In this document: positions 6,469-13,083 of the stretch, in pieces
How positions within the stretch are numbered: the first letter of the stretch is position 1
Layout: every line of letters starts with the position of its first letter
Assembly (NCBI GenBank): GCA_028290125.1
Contig: JAQGKM010000086.1
Span: 1-13,376, forward strand
Direction: 5' to 3'
Length of the DNA: 13,376 nucleotides
DNA from: Hyphomicrobiales bacterium
GTDB taxonomy: Bacteria; Pseudomonadota; Alphaproteobacteria; Rhizobiales; Beijerinckiaceae
Program-made: the position numbers and the translations under genes
The notes under the pieces: generated by a model
Told to the model about the DNA's origin: nothing
Database searches by the model: none
What the model saw: only the letters and a program-made list of their open reading frames with translations

Positions 6469-8508
6469 GTGGCGTTGCCGGGCGATCGATTCAGCGAACA
6501 GACGAGGCGCTCCGGCGTCCCGACCAGGCCGGCCGGGTTCCTGATCCTGATCGCGGCCGCCATTTTCGTGCCCCTCGCGTTCTTCACCGTCGGCGCCAGC
6601 AGCGCCTGGAACGCTGCCGAGGACGAGACGATGACATCGCTCGAGCGTGTCACGACGATGCTGCACGAGCACGCACTGCGCGCCTTCGAGACACATGAAG
6701 CGTTGATGACGGCGGTCGACCAACGCGTCGCGGGGCTGTCCCTGCCGCTAACGCCCGACCGGCAACTCGAGAGCAATGGATTTCTCGCCGCCCTGCGCAG
6801 ATCGGCCATTCCGGTGAGCGGGCTCGCCATCGTCGATCAGGACGGCCGGATCGCGGCGGCGAGCTTCACAGGACAGTCGGCGCCTGCCGAGCTTCGCGAT
6901 GCGAACTTCCTTGCCGACCTCCGGAAACAGACCAGCCGCCTCATCGTCAGCCCGGTGATGGCCAACGCCACCACGGGCGCGCGGAACTTCGCGATCTTGC
7001 GGCGACACCTCACGCCGCTGGACGAAGAGCGCGGTCTGATCATGTCGCTGTTCGACGTTTCGTTTTTCGAGGCCTTCTACCAGCCGTTGCGCCGGGAGCG
7101 CGGCGACATGATCGCGCTGTTGCGCGCCGACGGCGCCCCCCTCGTGATGACTCGGATCGAACTCGAAACCGACGGGGCGGCGTCGAACGAAGCGGCCGCC
7201 ATCCTGAAGGCCGCCAAGGGCGCGAACGCGACCCTGCGCATGCCCGGCGGCAAGGGCGGTTCGGACATGCTCTACATGGTCCGCCGCATCGCCGATTATC
7301 CGATCTATCTCGTGCAGGGCCGCAGCCTCAGCAACGTGAAGCATCAATGGATCATTCGCGTCGCGCCGTATGCATTGCTGCTGCTCACCAGCACGAGTTT
7401 CATGCTGCTGCTGATCTGGCGCATGGCGGGCGCCACGCGCCGCGAGCAGGAAGCCTATGCGCGGCTCGCCGTCGAAGAGGCCAACCATTCCGCCAAGACG
7501 CAATCCAACGTGCGTCTCAAGCGCATGATGGACACGAACGTCTTCGGCGTCGTCACCTTCAGCGACAAGGGCGTGATCGAGGCCAATGACGCCTTTCTGT
7601 TGATGGTCGGCAAGAACCGCGGGACCTTCAAGGCGCAAGGCTTTACCTGGCTGACGCGCACCGGGCACGACCTTGCGACCGACGATTACATCAGGGCGCA
7701 ATTGCTGCGGCGGGGCTCCTGCCCGCCGTTCGAAACCGAGATCATGATCGGCGACAACAACACAGTGCCGGTGCTAATCGGCGCCACGCTGTACGACCGC
7801 GATCCTTTCACCTGGACCTGCTTCGTGCTCGATCTCACCGAACGACGCGAGCGCGAGGCCCAGCAGATCTTCATCATGCGCGAGCTGAACCACCGCACCA
7901 AGAACCTGCTCACCGTGATCCGCTCCATCGCCGGACAGATCGCCCGCACGGGCGCCGGCTGGGACGATTTCCGCGACCGGTTCAACAATCGCCTGACGGC
8001 GCTGGCTGGCGCGCATGACCTGCTCGTCGACAGCAACTGGCGCGGCGCCGCGCTCGACCATCTGGTCCGGTCGCAATTCGCGCAGTTCCACGATCTCTCG
8101 AGCGGTCAGATTTCGATTTCAGGACAGGACATCAACCTCAGCCCGCGCGCCGCGCAGGCGATTGGCATGGGGCTCTACGAGCTCATGACCAATGCGGTGA
8201 AATATGGCGCGCTGTCGACCCACACGGGGCGCATCGAAGTGCGCTGGGATATCATCATCGAGAACAGCGACGCCGTGTTCCAGATGGACTGGCGCGAGAT
8301 CGGCGGCCCGCCGGTCGCCGAGCCCACCCACAAGGGGTTCGGCCACATCGTGATTGCAGAAATGACCTCGCGCTCGGTTCAGGGCGAGGTCAGCTATTCA
8401 TTCCCGCCCGACGGCGTCGAATGGAGCCTCACCGCCCCGCTCGACGCCATTGCGGAGACGACCGAGAGTCAGTCGCCCGACATGATGGACCGGATACGCG
8501 CGGCCTGA
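6469..8508 (+). CDS. Membrane HWE-family sensor histidine kinase with periplasmic sensor and PAS domain
   Basis: This is a sensor kinase that should phosphorylate a response regulator after sensing an extracytoplasmic signal. Of 679 residues, about 17-38 form the first membrane helix (PAGFLILIAAAIFVPLAFF). Residues 40-293 form a periplasmic domain resembling dCache/PDC folds, and about 296-320 the second helix. A PAS-like domain spans about 350-455, ending in the usual DLTERREREAQ. The kinase core has the H-box RELNHRTKNLLTVIRSIA with His475 as the phosphorylation site, and the N-box ELMTNAVKYGALS with Asn575. The HWE mark is DWREIGGPP with Trp608 and Glu610. The GTG start is set by GGGAG six bases upstream. 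No response regulator is adjacent. HWE kinases often feed the PhyR-NepR-EcfG stress pathway, and the convergent neighbour carries an EcfG promoter. Kinase identity is certain; the pathway is inferred. Confidence 0.93.
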   Translation: MALPGDRFSEQTRRSGVPTRPAGFLILIAAAIFVPLAFFTVGASSAWNAAEDETMTSLERVTTMLHEHALRAFETHEALMTAVDQRVAGLSLPLTPDRQLESNGFLAALRRSAIPVSGLAIVDQDGRIAAASFTGQSAPAELRDANFLADLRKQTSRLIVSPVMANATTGARNFAILRRHLTPLDEERGLIMSLFDVSFFEAFYQPLRRERGDMIALLRADGAPLVMTRIELETDGAASNEAAAILKAAKGANATLRMPGGKGGSDMLYMVRRIADYPIYLVQGRSLSNVKHQWIIRVAPYALLLLTSTSFMLLLIWRMAGATRREQEAYARLAVEEANHSAKTQSNVRLKRMMDTNVFGVVTFSDKGVIEANDAFLLMVGKNRGTFKAQGFTWLTRTGHDLATDDYIRAQLLRRGSCPPFETEIMIGDNNTVPVLIGATLYDRDPFTWTCFVLDLTERREREAQQIFIMRELNHRTKNLLTVIRSIAGQIARTGAGWDDFRDRFNNRLTALAGAHDLLVDSNWRGAALDHLVRSQFAQFHDLSSGQISISGQDINLSPRAAQAIGMGLYELMTNAVKYGALSTHTGRIEVRWDIIIENSDAVFQMDWREIGGPPVAEPTHKGFGHIVIAEMTSRSVQGEVSYSFPPDGVEWSLTAPLDAIAETTESQSPDMMDRIRAA

Positions 8509-8521
8509 CGTTCAGCCGCGC
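8498..8521. terminator. Shared hairpin across convergent stop codons
   Basis: GCGCGG (8498-8503) pairs with CCGCGC (8516-8521). Inside, CTGA (8505-8508) pairs with TCAG (8512-8515) around the loop CGT, with one bulged C. The inner stem contains both stop codons: TGA of the kinase and, on the other strand, TGA of the DUF2892 gene. It is well placed as a bidirectional terminator or mRNA 3' end, though neither side has a T-run. Confidence 0.5.
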
Positions 8522-8748
8522 ATAAGGTGCGTGTCGTCGCCGATCAGCGCCGACTTGATCGGGCAATAGCCTTCCGCGCCACGCCACGCGAGATAGGCGC
8601 CGCCGGCCAGCGCCAGGGCGTTCAGCGCCGGGTTTGGACGCGGCTTCGCCGCCATGGCGGCAAGGCCAAGCCCGCCAAGAATATAGATGGCGCGTTCGCC
8701 GGTGGTGAGGTTGGGAGAGTGGGACTGAAACATCTCGGTCAGCGACAT
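8512..8748 (-). CDS. Small DUF2892 (YgaP-like) membrane protein
   Basis: The 78-residue product matches the DUF2892 pattern: NLTTGERAIYILGGLGLAAM as the first membrane helix (about 13-32), then NALALAGGAYLAWRGAEGYC as the second, then CPIKSALIG. The motif G-x-C-P is characteristic; in YgaP this two-helix module anchors a rhodanese domain, which is absent here. The biochemical function is unknown. Two ATG codons are possible: 8748 lies nine bases from the strong AAGGAG, and 8754 only three bases from it, so I prefer 8748. The upstream region holds a perfect EcfG-type promoter, so it is probably a general-stress gene. It converges on the histidine kinase with three bases between the two stops. 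The family is confident. Confidence 0.85.
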   Translation of the reverse strand: MSLTEMFQSHSPNLTTGERAIYILGGLGLAAMAAKPRPNPALNALALAGGAYLAWRGAEGYCPIKSALIGDDTHLMRG

Positions 8749-8776
8749 CTGCATTGGCTCCTTTGTTCAAGGAACG

Positions 8777-8801
8777 AACGCCGGCGGTGATCCGTGGTTC
8801 C
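8777..8801 (-). promoter_or_regulatory. EcfG (general stress response) promoter of the DUF2892 gene
   Basis: On the minus strand GGAAC (8801-8797) is followed by exactly 16 nt and then CGTT (8780-8777). This is a perfect match to the alphaproteobacterial EcfG/sigmaT consensus GGAAC-N16-17-CGTT. Transcription would start near 8770, about 20 nt before the start codon and just ahead of AAGGAG. The match in both boxes and spacing makes this the best-supported regulatory site in the window. Confidence 0.8.
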
Positions 8802-8823
8802 GGCGCGCAGCATGGACAGAGTC

Positions 8824-8843
8824 GCGCAGGACCGCTCTTGCGC
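8824..8843 (-). terminator. Possible hairpin terminator after tRNA-Asn
   Basis: GCGCAGGA (8824-8831) and TCTTGCGC (8836-8843) form an 8-bp stem around CCGC with one imperfect pair (A-C in the minus-strand RNA). It lies 25 bases downstream of the tRNA-Asn 3' end. It has no T-run, so the call is weak. The perfect palindrome TGACGTCA (8846-8853) lies beside it. Confidence 0.3.
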
Positions 8844-8867
8844 AATGACGTCACGATGGAGAAAGAT

Positions 8868-8943
8868 TGGCTCCCCGAGCAGGGCTCGAACCTGCGACAA
8901 TTCGATTAACAGTCGAATGCTCTACCAACTGAGCTATCGGGGA
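8868..8943 (-). tRNA. tRNA-Asn (GTT)
   Basis: The 76-nt cloverleaf reads TCCCCGATAGCTCAGTTGG at its 5' end, and its acceptor stem TCCCCGA pairs with TCGGGGA. Discriminator G is followed by an encoded CCA. The D-arm AGCTCAGTTGGTAGAGC is standard. The anticodon stem ATTCGA/TCGAAT encloses CTGTTAA with anticodon GTT (plus-strand positions 8908-8910), and the T-loop GTTCGAGCC is intact. It decodes AAC and AAU. The gene is transcribed away from the adjacent tRNA-Cys. Confidence 0.97.
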
Positions 8944-8946
8944 ACG

Positions 8947-8962
8947 CGTCGCCGTTGCGACG
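8947..8962 (-). other. Stem-loop in the tRNA-Asn leader
   Basis: CGTCGC (8947-8952) and GCGACG (8957-8962) pair perfectly around a four-base loop. The hairpin sits between the predicted promoter and the mature 5' end, so it would be part of the precursor removed by RNase P. Confidence 0.4.
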
Positions 8963-8968
8963 AAGGGG

Positions 8969-8996
8969 CGTATAGCAAGCCGCCTTCGGATTGCAA
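8969..8996 (-). promoter_or_regulatory. Promoter of tRNA-Asn
   Basis: On the minus strand TTGCAA (8996-8991), a 16-nt spacer and TATACG (8974-8969) form a reasonable sigma70 promoter. They lie about 26 bases upstream of the tRNA 5' end. The -10 box keeps TATA; the -35 box keeps TTG. Confidence 0.5.
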
Positions 8997-9106
8997 AGCA
9001 GAAATCGGCCTTTCGTCAGACTTTTCGTGTGCTCAAGCTTTTTCACGCCGTCATCGCGCGTTGCGCCTTGCCCCCGCCCGCTTGCCTTGCTAAGACCCGC
9101 CCGTTC

Positions 9107-9121
9107 GGCGCTGCTTGCGCC
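9107..9121 (+). other. Stem-loop in the tRNA-Cys leader
   Basis: GGCGC (9107-9111) and GCGCC (9117-9121) pair around TGCTT, ending seven bases before the mature tRNA-Cys. A candidate promoter TTGCCC (9068-9073), N17, TAAGAC (9091-9096) lies upstream, but its -10 box is weak. Confidence 0.35.
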
Positions 9122-9128
9122 AACATGA

Positions 9129-9202
9129 GGCCTCGTGGCGGAGTGGTTACGCAGAGGACTGCAAATCCTTGCACCCCGGTTCGATTCCGGGCGAGGCCTC
9201 CA
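9129..9202 (+). tRNA. tRNA-Cys (GCA)
   Basis: The 74-nt cloverleaf has the acceptor stem GGCCTCG/CGAGGCC. The discriminator is T (U73 in RNA), a known identity element for cysteine tRNA, followed by encoded CCA. The anticodon stem GAGGA/TCCTT closes the loop CTGCAAA with anticodon GCA at 9161-9163. The T-arm CCCGGTTCGATTCCGGG is intact. It decodes UGC and UGU. Confidence 0.97.
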
Positions 9203-9274
9203 ATTTTCCCACATTCAAAACCGTCGCGACGACCCGCATTTCGTGTGGGCAAACGCCGCCTGCAGCATTGCGCA

Positions 9275-9340
9275 AGCTTGACCCAAGCTGCTGAACAGCG
9301 CCATCAAGACGCCGCCAAATCCACGGGCGGTCCTGGACCG
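9275..9340 (+). promoter_or_regulatory. Two inverted repeats between tRNA-Cys and the photolyase gene
   Basis: AGCTTG-ACC-CAAGCT (9275-9289) and CGGTCC-T-GGACCG (9328-9340) are perfect inverted repeats in the 172-bp gap. The second ends 34 bp upstream of the photolyase ATG. TTGACC inside the first could be a -35 box, but no good -10 follows. A third hairpin, CCCGCA/TGTGGG (9233-9249, one G-T pair), may end the tRNA-Cys transcript. The regulatory role is inferred only. Confidence 0.35.
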
Positions 9341-9374
9341 TAACTCGCACGCCAAGCGAGGACAGTCATCACCT

Positions 9375-10844
9375 ATGCCATCCGCCACCCAGCCTGCCAT
9401 CGTATGGTTTCGTGACGACCTGCGCCTCTCCGACCAGCCTGCGCTACGCGCGGCGATCGAGAGCGGCGCGCCCGTCCTGTGCCTCTTCATTTTCGATGAA
9501 GAAAGCGCCGACATCCGTCCGCTCGGCGGCGCGTCGCGCTGGTGGCTTCACCATTCCCTGGCGGCGCTTTCGAAGTCGCTGACGAAGATCGGCGGACGGC
9601 TCGACATCCTGCGCGGCGCCGCGACGCCGCTCGTCACCCAGCTCGCGTCGTCCGCACGCGCCGCCTCCGTGTCCTGGACGCGCCGCTATGGCGCCGCCGA
9701 AATCGCGGTCGACCGGCAGGCGAAGGCGGACCTCTCCGACGCCGGCTGCGCCGTGCGGTCCTTCAACGGCCAGTTGCTGCACGAACCGTGGGACGTGCAG
9801 ACCAAGGCCGGCGATTTCTTCAAGGTCTATTCGCCGTTCTGGCGCGCCGCGAGCGCACGCCCTGCCCCCGCCGACCCGCTGCCGGCTCCCTCCAAACTGA
9901 AAGCCGCTGACTGGCCTGCCGACGCGCCCGCGCGCGTCAGCCTCGACGATCTCGCGCTGCTGCCGACCCATCCCGACTGGGCCGGCGGCTTGCGCGAGAC
10001 GTGGCGGCCCGGCGAGGCAGGCGCACAGGAGCGCCTCGCCGACTTCCTCGACACGCGCGCGCATCGTTACGCGGCGTCGCGCGACCGGCCCGACCAGCCG
10101 GGCACGTCGGCGCTGTCGCCGCATCTGCGGTTCGGCGAAGTCTCGCCGCGGCAGGTTTATCACGCCGCCCGTCATGCCGAAGCGGCCGGGACTGTGCCGG
10201 GTCGCGACGCGGAGAAATTCATCGCCGAGCTCGGCTGGCGCGAGTTCGCCTACCACCTGCTGTTTCACGCGCCCGACCTGCGCCGACAGAACTTCAGCCG
10301 GAAGTTCGACGGCTTCCCGTGGCGCGAACCCACGCCGCATGAACTCGACGCCTGGCGCCATGGCCGCACTGGTTATCCGATCGTCGACGCGGGGATGCGC
10401 GAGCTGTGGACCACCGGCGTCATGCACAATCGCGTGAGGATGATCACCGCGTCTTTTCTGGTGAAAGACCTGCTCGCCGACTGGCGATTGGGCGAAGAAT
10501 GGTTCTGGGACACGTTGTGCGACGCGGATCCCGCCAACAATCCGGCGAGCTGGCAGTGGGTGGCGGGCTCGGGCGCCGACGCCGCGCCCTACTTCCGCGT
10601 CTTCAACCCGGTGCTGCAAGGCAAGAAGTTCGATCCGACAGGAGCTTACGTACGTAAGTTTCTTCCAGAGCTTGAACGCCTGCCCGACACATGGATCCAC
10701 GAACCATGGACGGCGCCGGAGGACGCGCTCCGGTCTGCGGGCGTGTCGCTCGGTAAATCCTATCCTGCGCCCATCCTGGATCACGCCCGTGCGCGTGACA
10801 GGGCGCTGGCGGCGCTCGCGACCACCCGGACCGATACGGCCTGA
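9375..10844 (+). CDS. phrB: Class I deoxyribodipyrimidine photolyase
   Basis: This light-driven flavoenzyme splits cyclobutane pyrimidine dimers in DNA. The 489-residue length is typical of class I photolyases. Residues 8-140 form the antenna-binding Rossmann domain (IVWFRDDLRLSDQPAL). The C-terminal FAD domain carries GTSALSPHLRFGEVSPRQ, WREFAYHLL, GRTGYPIVDAGMRELW and MHNRVRMITASFLVKDLL, followed by ANNPASWQW and DAAPYFRVFNP. The electron-transfer tryptophans are present: Trp393 and Trp370 with the same 23-residue spacing as in E. coli, and Trp316 as the likely outer member. GAGGA lies 12 bases before the ATG, somewhat distant. It is the first gene of a plus-strand operon, 24 bp before the FAD oxidoreductase gene. 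A perfect 14-bp palindrome with unusual codons lies within it at 10645-10658. The sequence is fully compatible with an active CPD photolyase. Confidence 0.95.
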   Translation: MPSATQPAIVWFRDDLRLSDQPALRAAIESGAPVLCLFIFDEESADIRPLGGASRWWLHHSLAALSKSLTKIGGRLDILRGAATPLVTQLASSARAASVSWTRRYGAAEIAVDRQAKADLSDAGCAVRSFNGQLLHEPWDVQTKAGDFFKVYSPFWRAASARPAPADPLPAPSKLKAADWPADAPARVSLDDLALLPTHPDWAGGLRETWRPGEAGAQERLADFLDTRAHRYAASRDRPDQPGTSALSPHLRFGEVSPRQVYHAARHAEAAGTVPGRDAEKFIAELGWREFAYHLLFHAPDLRRQNFSRKFDGFPWREPTPHELDAWRHGRTGYPIVDAGMRELWTTGVMHNRVRMITASFLVKDLLADWRLGEEWFWDTLCDADPANNPASWQWVAGSGADAAPYFRVFNPVLQGKKFDPTGAYVRKFLPELERLPDTWIHEPWTAPEDALRSAGVSLGKSYPAPILDHARARDRALAALATTRTDTA

Positions 10845-10868
10845 CCGGCTCAACAGGAATCAAGCTTC

Positions 10869-12233
10869 ATGAAGATCGCCGTTGTCGGCTCAGGCATTTC
10901 CGGAAATGCAGCCGCGCTCGCACTTTCGCAGGCGACGCACCAGAATGAAGTGGTGATCTACGAGCGCGACAGCCGGCCCGGCGGCCATTCCGCGACGGTC
11001 GACATCGACTATGACGGCGCCAAGATCGCCGTCGACACCGGCTTCATCGTCTACAACGAAAAGAACTATCCCAATCTCACGGCGATGTTCGACTATCTCG
11101 GCGTCGAGACGCAGCTCTCCGACATGAGTTTCTCAGTCTCGGCCGATCGCGGGCGCTTCGAATGGTGCGGACGCGACAGCGGCGGCGTGCTGAACTCGCT
11201 GTTCGCGCAGCGCAGCAATCTCGCCTCCCCGTCGTTCTTGCGTTTCTTGCTGGAGATCGGCCGCTTTCAGAAACAGGCCATCGGGGATGCGCGCGCGCAC
11301 ACGGTCGGCGAAGGATCGCTCGCGGATTATCTCGCGCGCCACAGGTTCTCGACGAAGCTGCGCGACGATTACCTCGTCCCGATGGGCGCGGCGATCTGGT
11401 CGACCTCGCCGCGCGAGATGCTGGCCTTTCCGGCCACGAGCTTCATCGAATTCTTCGACAATCATTGCTTGCTGCAATGGGACCGTCCGCGCTGGCGCAC
11501 GGTCACGGGCGGCAGCCGCTCCTACGTGCAGAAGCTGGCCGAAGTGTTCGGCGAGCGGCTGCGTCTGGCGCGCGGCGCGACGCAGATCACCCGCGACGCG
11601 GACGGCGTCACCATCGTCGACGCGAGCTGCCATTCCGAGCGCTTCGATCATGTCGTGCTCGCAGCCCACGCGCCGGACTCGCTGGCGATGCTCGCTGACG
11701 CGAGTGACGCCGAACGCGCGCTGCTGGGCGCCTGCCGCTATGCGCCCAACGATGTCTGGCTTCATCGGGACGCCGCGCTGATGCCGCGGCGCAAGGCCGC
11801 CTGGGCTTCGTGGAATTTCCTGCGGGAGGGAAACGCGGACGATCGCGCCTGCGCGGTCACCTACTGGATGAACAAGCTGCAGGGGATCGATGAGGGCAAG
11901 CCGCTTTTCATCACGCTGAACCCGCCTTTCGAACCCAGGCCCGACCTCGTCTTCGGCCGCTTCAGCTACGATCATCCGCAGTTCGACCGCCCCGCACTCG
12001 AGGCGCGTCGCAATCTGCACGGGCTGCAGGGCCAGCGCCGGACGTGGTTTGCGGGCGCCTGGACCGGCCACGGCTTCCATGAGGATGGACTGTCGTCGGG
12101 CCTCGCCGTCGCCGCCCAGCTTGGCTGCGCGGCGCCCTGGGCGCACGGGGAAGACAGGACGCCGATTGACGCGCTAAGTTTCCCGATGGCCGCGACGCCT
12201 CCCGTGCGTGCGCGCAAGGAACTGGTGCCGTGA
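10869..12233 (+). CDS. FAD-dependent oxidoreductase (COG2907, amine-oxidase-like fold)
   Basis: The 454-residue protein opens with a dinucleotide-binding motif, KIAVVGSGISGNAAALAL, followed by the FAD-binding ERDSRPGGHSATVD. Near the C-terminus GAWTGHGFHEDGLSSGL supplies the second FAD contact of the amine oxidase / protoporphyrinogen oxidase fold. No signal peptide is seen. Proteins of this group are regularly encoded beside DUF1365 and Cfa-like genes and are thought to modify phospholipid acyl chains. In some alphaproteobacteria related clusters belong to the RpoE-ChrR singlet-oxygen response, and a desaturase step is known in furan fatty acid synthesis. Whether this protein does that is unproven. 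ATG at 10869 has AGGA about ten bases before it. It overlaps the next gene by four bases. Confidence 0.9.
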   Translation: MKIAVVGSGISGNAAALALSQATHQNEVVIYERDSRPGGHSATVDIDYDGAKIAVDTGFIVYNEKNYPNLTAMFDYLGVETQLSDMSFSVSADRGRFEWCGRDSGGVLNSLFAQRSNLASPSFLRFLLEIGRFQKQAIGDARAHTVGEGSLADYLARHRFSTKLRDDYLVPMGAAIWSTSPREMLAFPATSFIEFFDNHCLLQWDRPRWRTVTGGSRSYVQKLAEVFGERLRLARGATQITRDADGVTIVDASCHSERFDHVVLAAHAPDSLAMLADASDAERALLGACRYAPNDVWLHRDAALMPRRKAAWASWNFLREGNADDRACAVTYWMNKLQGIDEGKPLFITLNPPFEPRPDLVFGRFSYDHPQFDRPALEARRNLHGLQGQRRTWFAGAWTGHGFHEDGLSSGLAVAAQLGCAAPWAHGEDRTPIDALSFPMAATPPVRARKELVP

Positions 12234-13063
12234 CACAATCCGCTGACTTCAGGCCGCCGGGAGCCGCCGCATCGCTGTACAGCGGCCCGGTGATGCATGC
12301 GCGCATGAAGCCTGTGCAGCACCGCTTCACCTATGACGTTTACTCGCTGCTGATCGACGTCGACCGCCTGCCCGAGGCGCATCGCCTGTCGCCGGTGTTT
12401 TCGGTCGCGCACTGGAACCTGCTGTCGTTCTCCCCGAAGGATCACGGACCGCGCGACGGCTCGAGCTTGCGGGCGCATGTCGACCGGCTGCTCGCCGCCT
12501 CGGGCGTCGGCCTCGCCGGCGGACGCGTGCTGCTGTTCTGCTATCCGCGCGTGCTCGGCTTCGTCTTCAATCCGCTGTCGATCTATTATTGCTACGACGC
12601 GCAGGAGCGCCTCGTCGCGCTGGTCTACGAAGTGCGCAACACCTTTGGAGAAAGCCATTCCTATGTCGCGCCGATCCGCGCGCAGGAAGCAGCAGTGTCG
12701 GGCGTGCGGCAGGACCGCGACAAGCTGTTCTATGTCTCGCCCTTCCTCGACATGACGATGCGCTATCACTTCCGCCTGCAACCGCCGGGCGACGTGCTGA
12801 AGGTGCGCATTCTGGAGAGCGATGCGGAGGGCCCGATCCTTGCCGCAACCTTCGCGGGCGTTCGCTCCGACATGCGGACCGGCGCTTTGCTGAAAGCCTT
12901 CTTTTCCGTTCCGCTGCTGACGTTCAAGATCGTCGGCGCGATTCATTACGAAGCGTTGCGCCTCTGGCTGAAAGGCCTGCGCCTCGTGCCCCGCCCGGCT
13001 CCGCCGGAACCTGCCAGCTACCGCGACGCCAACCCCGACGCACTTCCCCAATCGCGCACATGA
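12230..13063 (+). CDS. DUF1365 protein of the photolyase/Cfa operon
   Basis: The biochemical function is unknown. The 277-residue product shows the DUF1365 core: YSGPVMHARMKPVQHRFTY near the N-terminus, RVLLFCYPRVLGFVFNPLSI at about 104-123, then YYCYD, EVRNTFGESHSYV and KLFYVSPFLDM. A hydrophobic stretch at about 225-240 (FFSVPLLTFKIVGAIHY) may contact the membrane. The GTG start overlaps the preceding TGA as GTGA, and AAGGA lies nine bases upstream, so translation is coupled to the FAD oxidoreductase. The constant association with that oxidoreductase and with Cfa-like methyltransferases suggests a shared role in modifying membrane lipids. The family is certain; the role is by context. Confidence 0.9.
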   Translation: MTQSADFRPPGAAASLYSGPVMHARMKPVQHRFTYDVYSLLIDVDRLPEAHRLSPVFSVAHWNLLSFSPKDHGPRDGSSLRAHVDRLLAASGVGLAGGRVLLFCYPRVLGFVFNPLSIYYCYDAQERLVALVYEVRNTFGESHSYVAPIRAQEAAVSGVRQDRDKLFYVSPFLDMTMRYHFRLQPPGDVLKVRILESDAEGPILAATFAGVRSDMRTGALLKAFFSVPLLTFKIVGAIHYEALRLWLKGLRLVPRPAPPEPASYRDANPDALPQSRT

Positions 13064-13083
13064 CATCGAGAACGAGAGTGAAC

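Noticed and set aside
8771..8796. Second GGAAC on the plus strand with N17 and CGTG
   Set aside because: The -10 box is imperfect and no plus-strand gene follows within reach. It overlaps the well-matched minus-strand EcfG promoter.
9203..9374. Possible integrase attachment site or mobile-element scar beside the tRNA genes
   Set aside because: No duplicated tRNA 3' end, integrase gene or composition break was seen on either side.
9444..10853. Long minus-strand open frame (469 residues) opposite phrB
   Set aside because: Low-complexity Arg/Gly-rich product with no recognisable domain; the photolyase on the other strand has full family motifs.
11133..13066. Long minus-strand open frames opposite the FAD oxidoreductase and DUF1365 genes
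   Set aside because: Arg/Ala-rich, no motif, no ribosome binding site; antisense shadows of the real operon genes.
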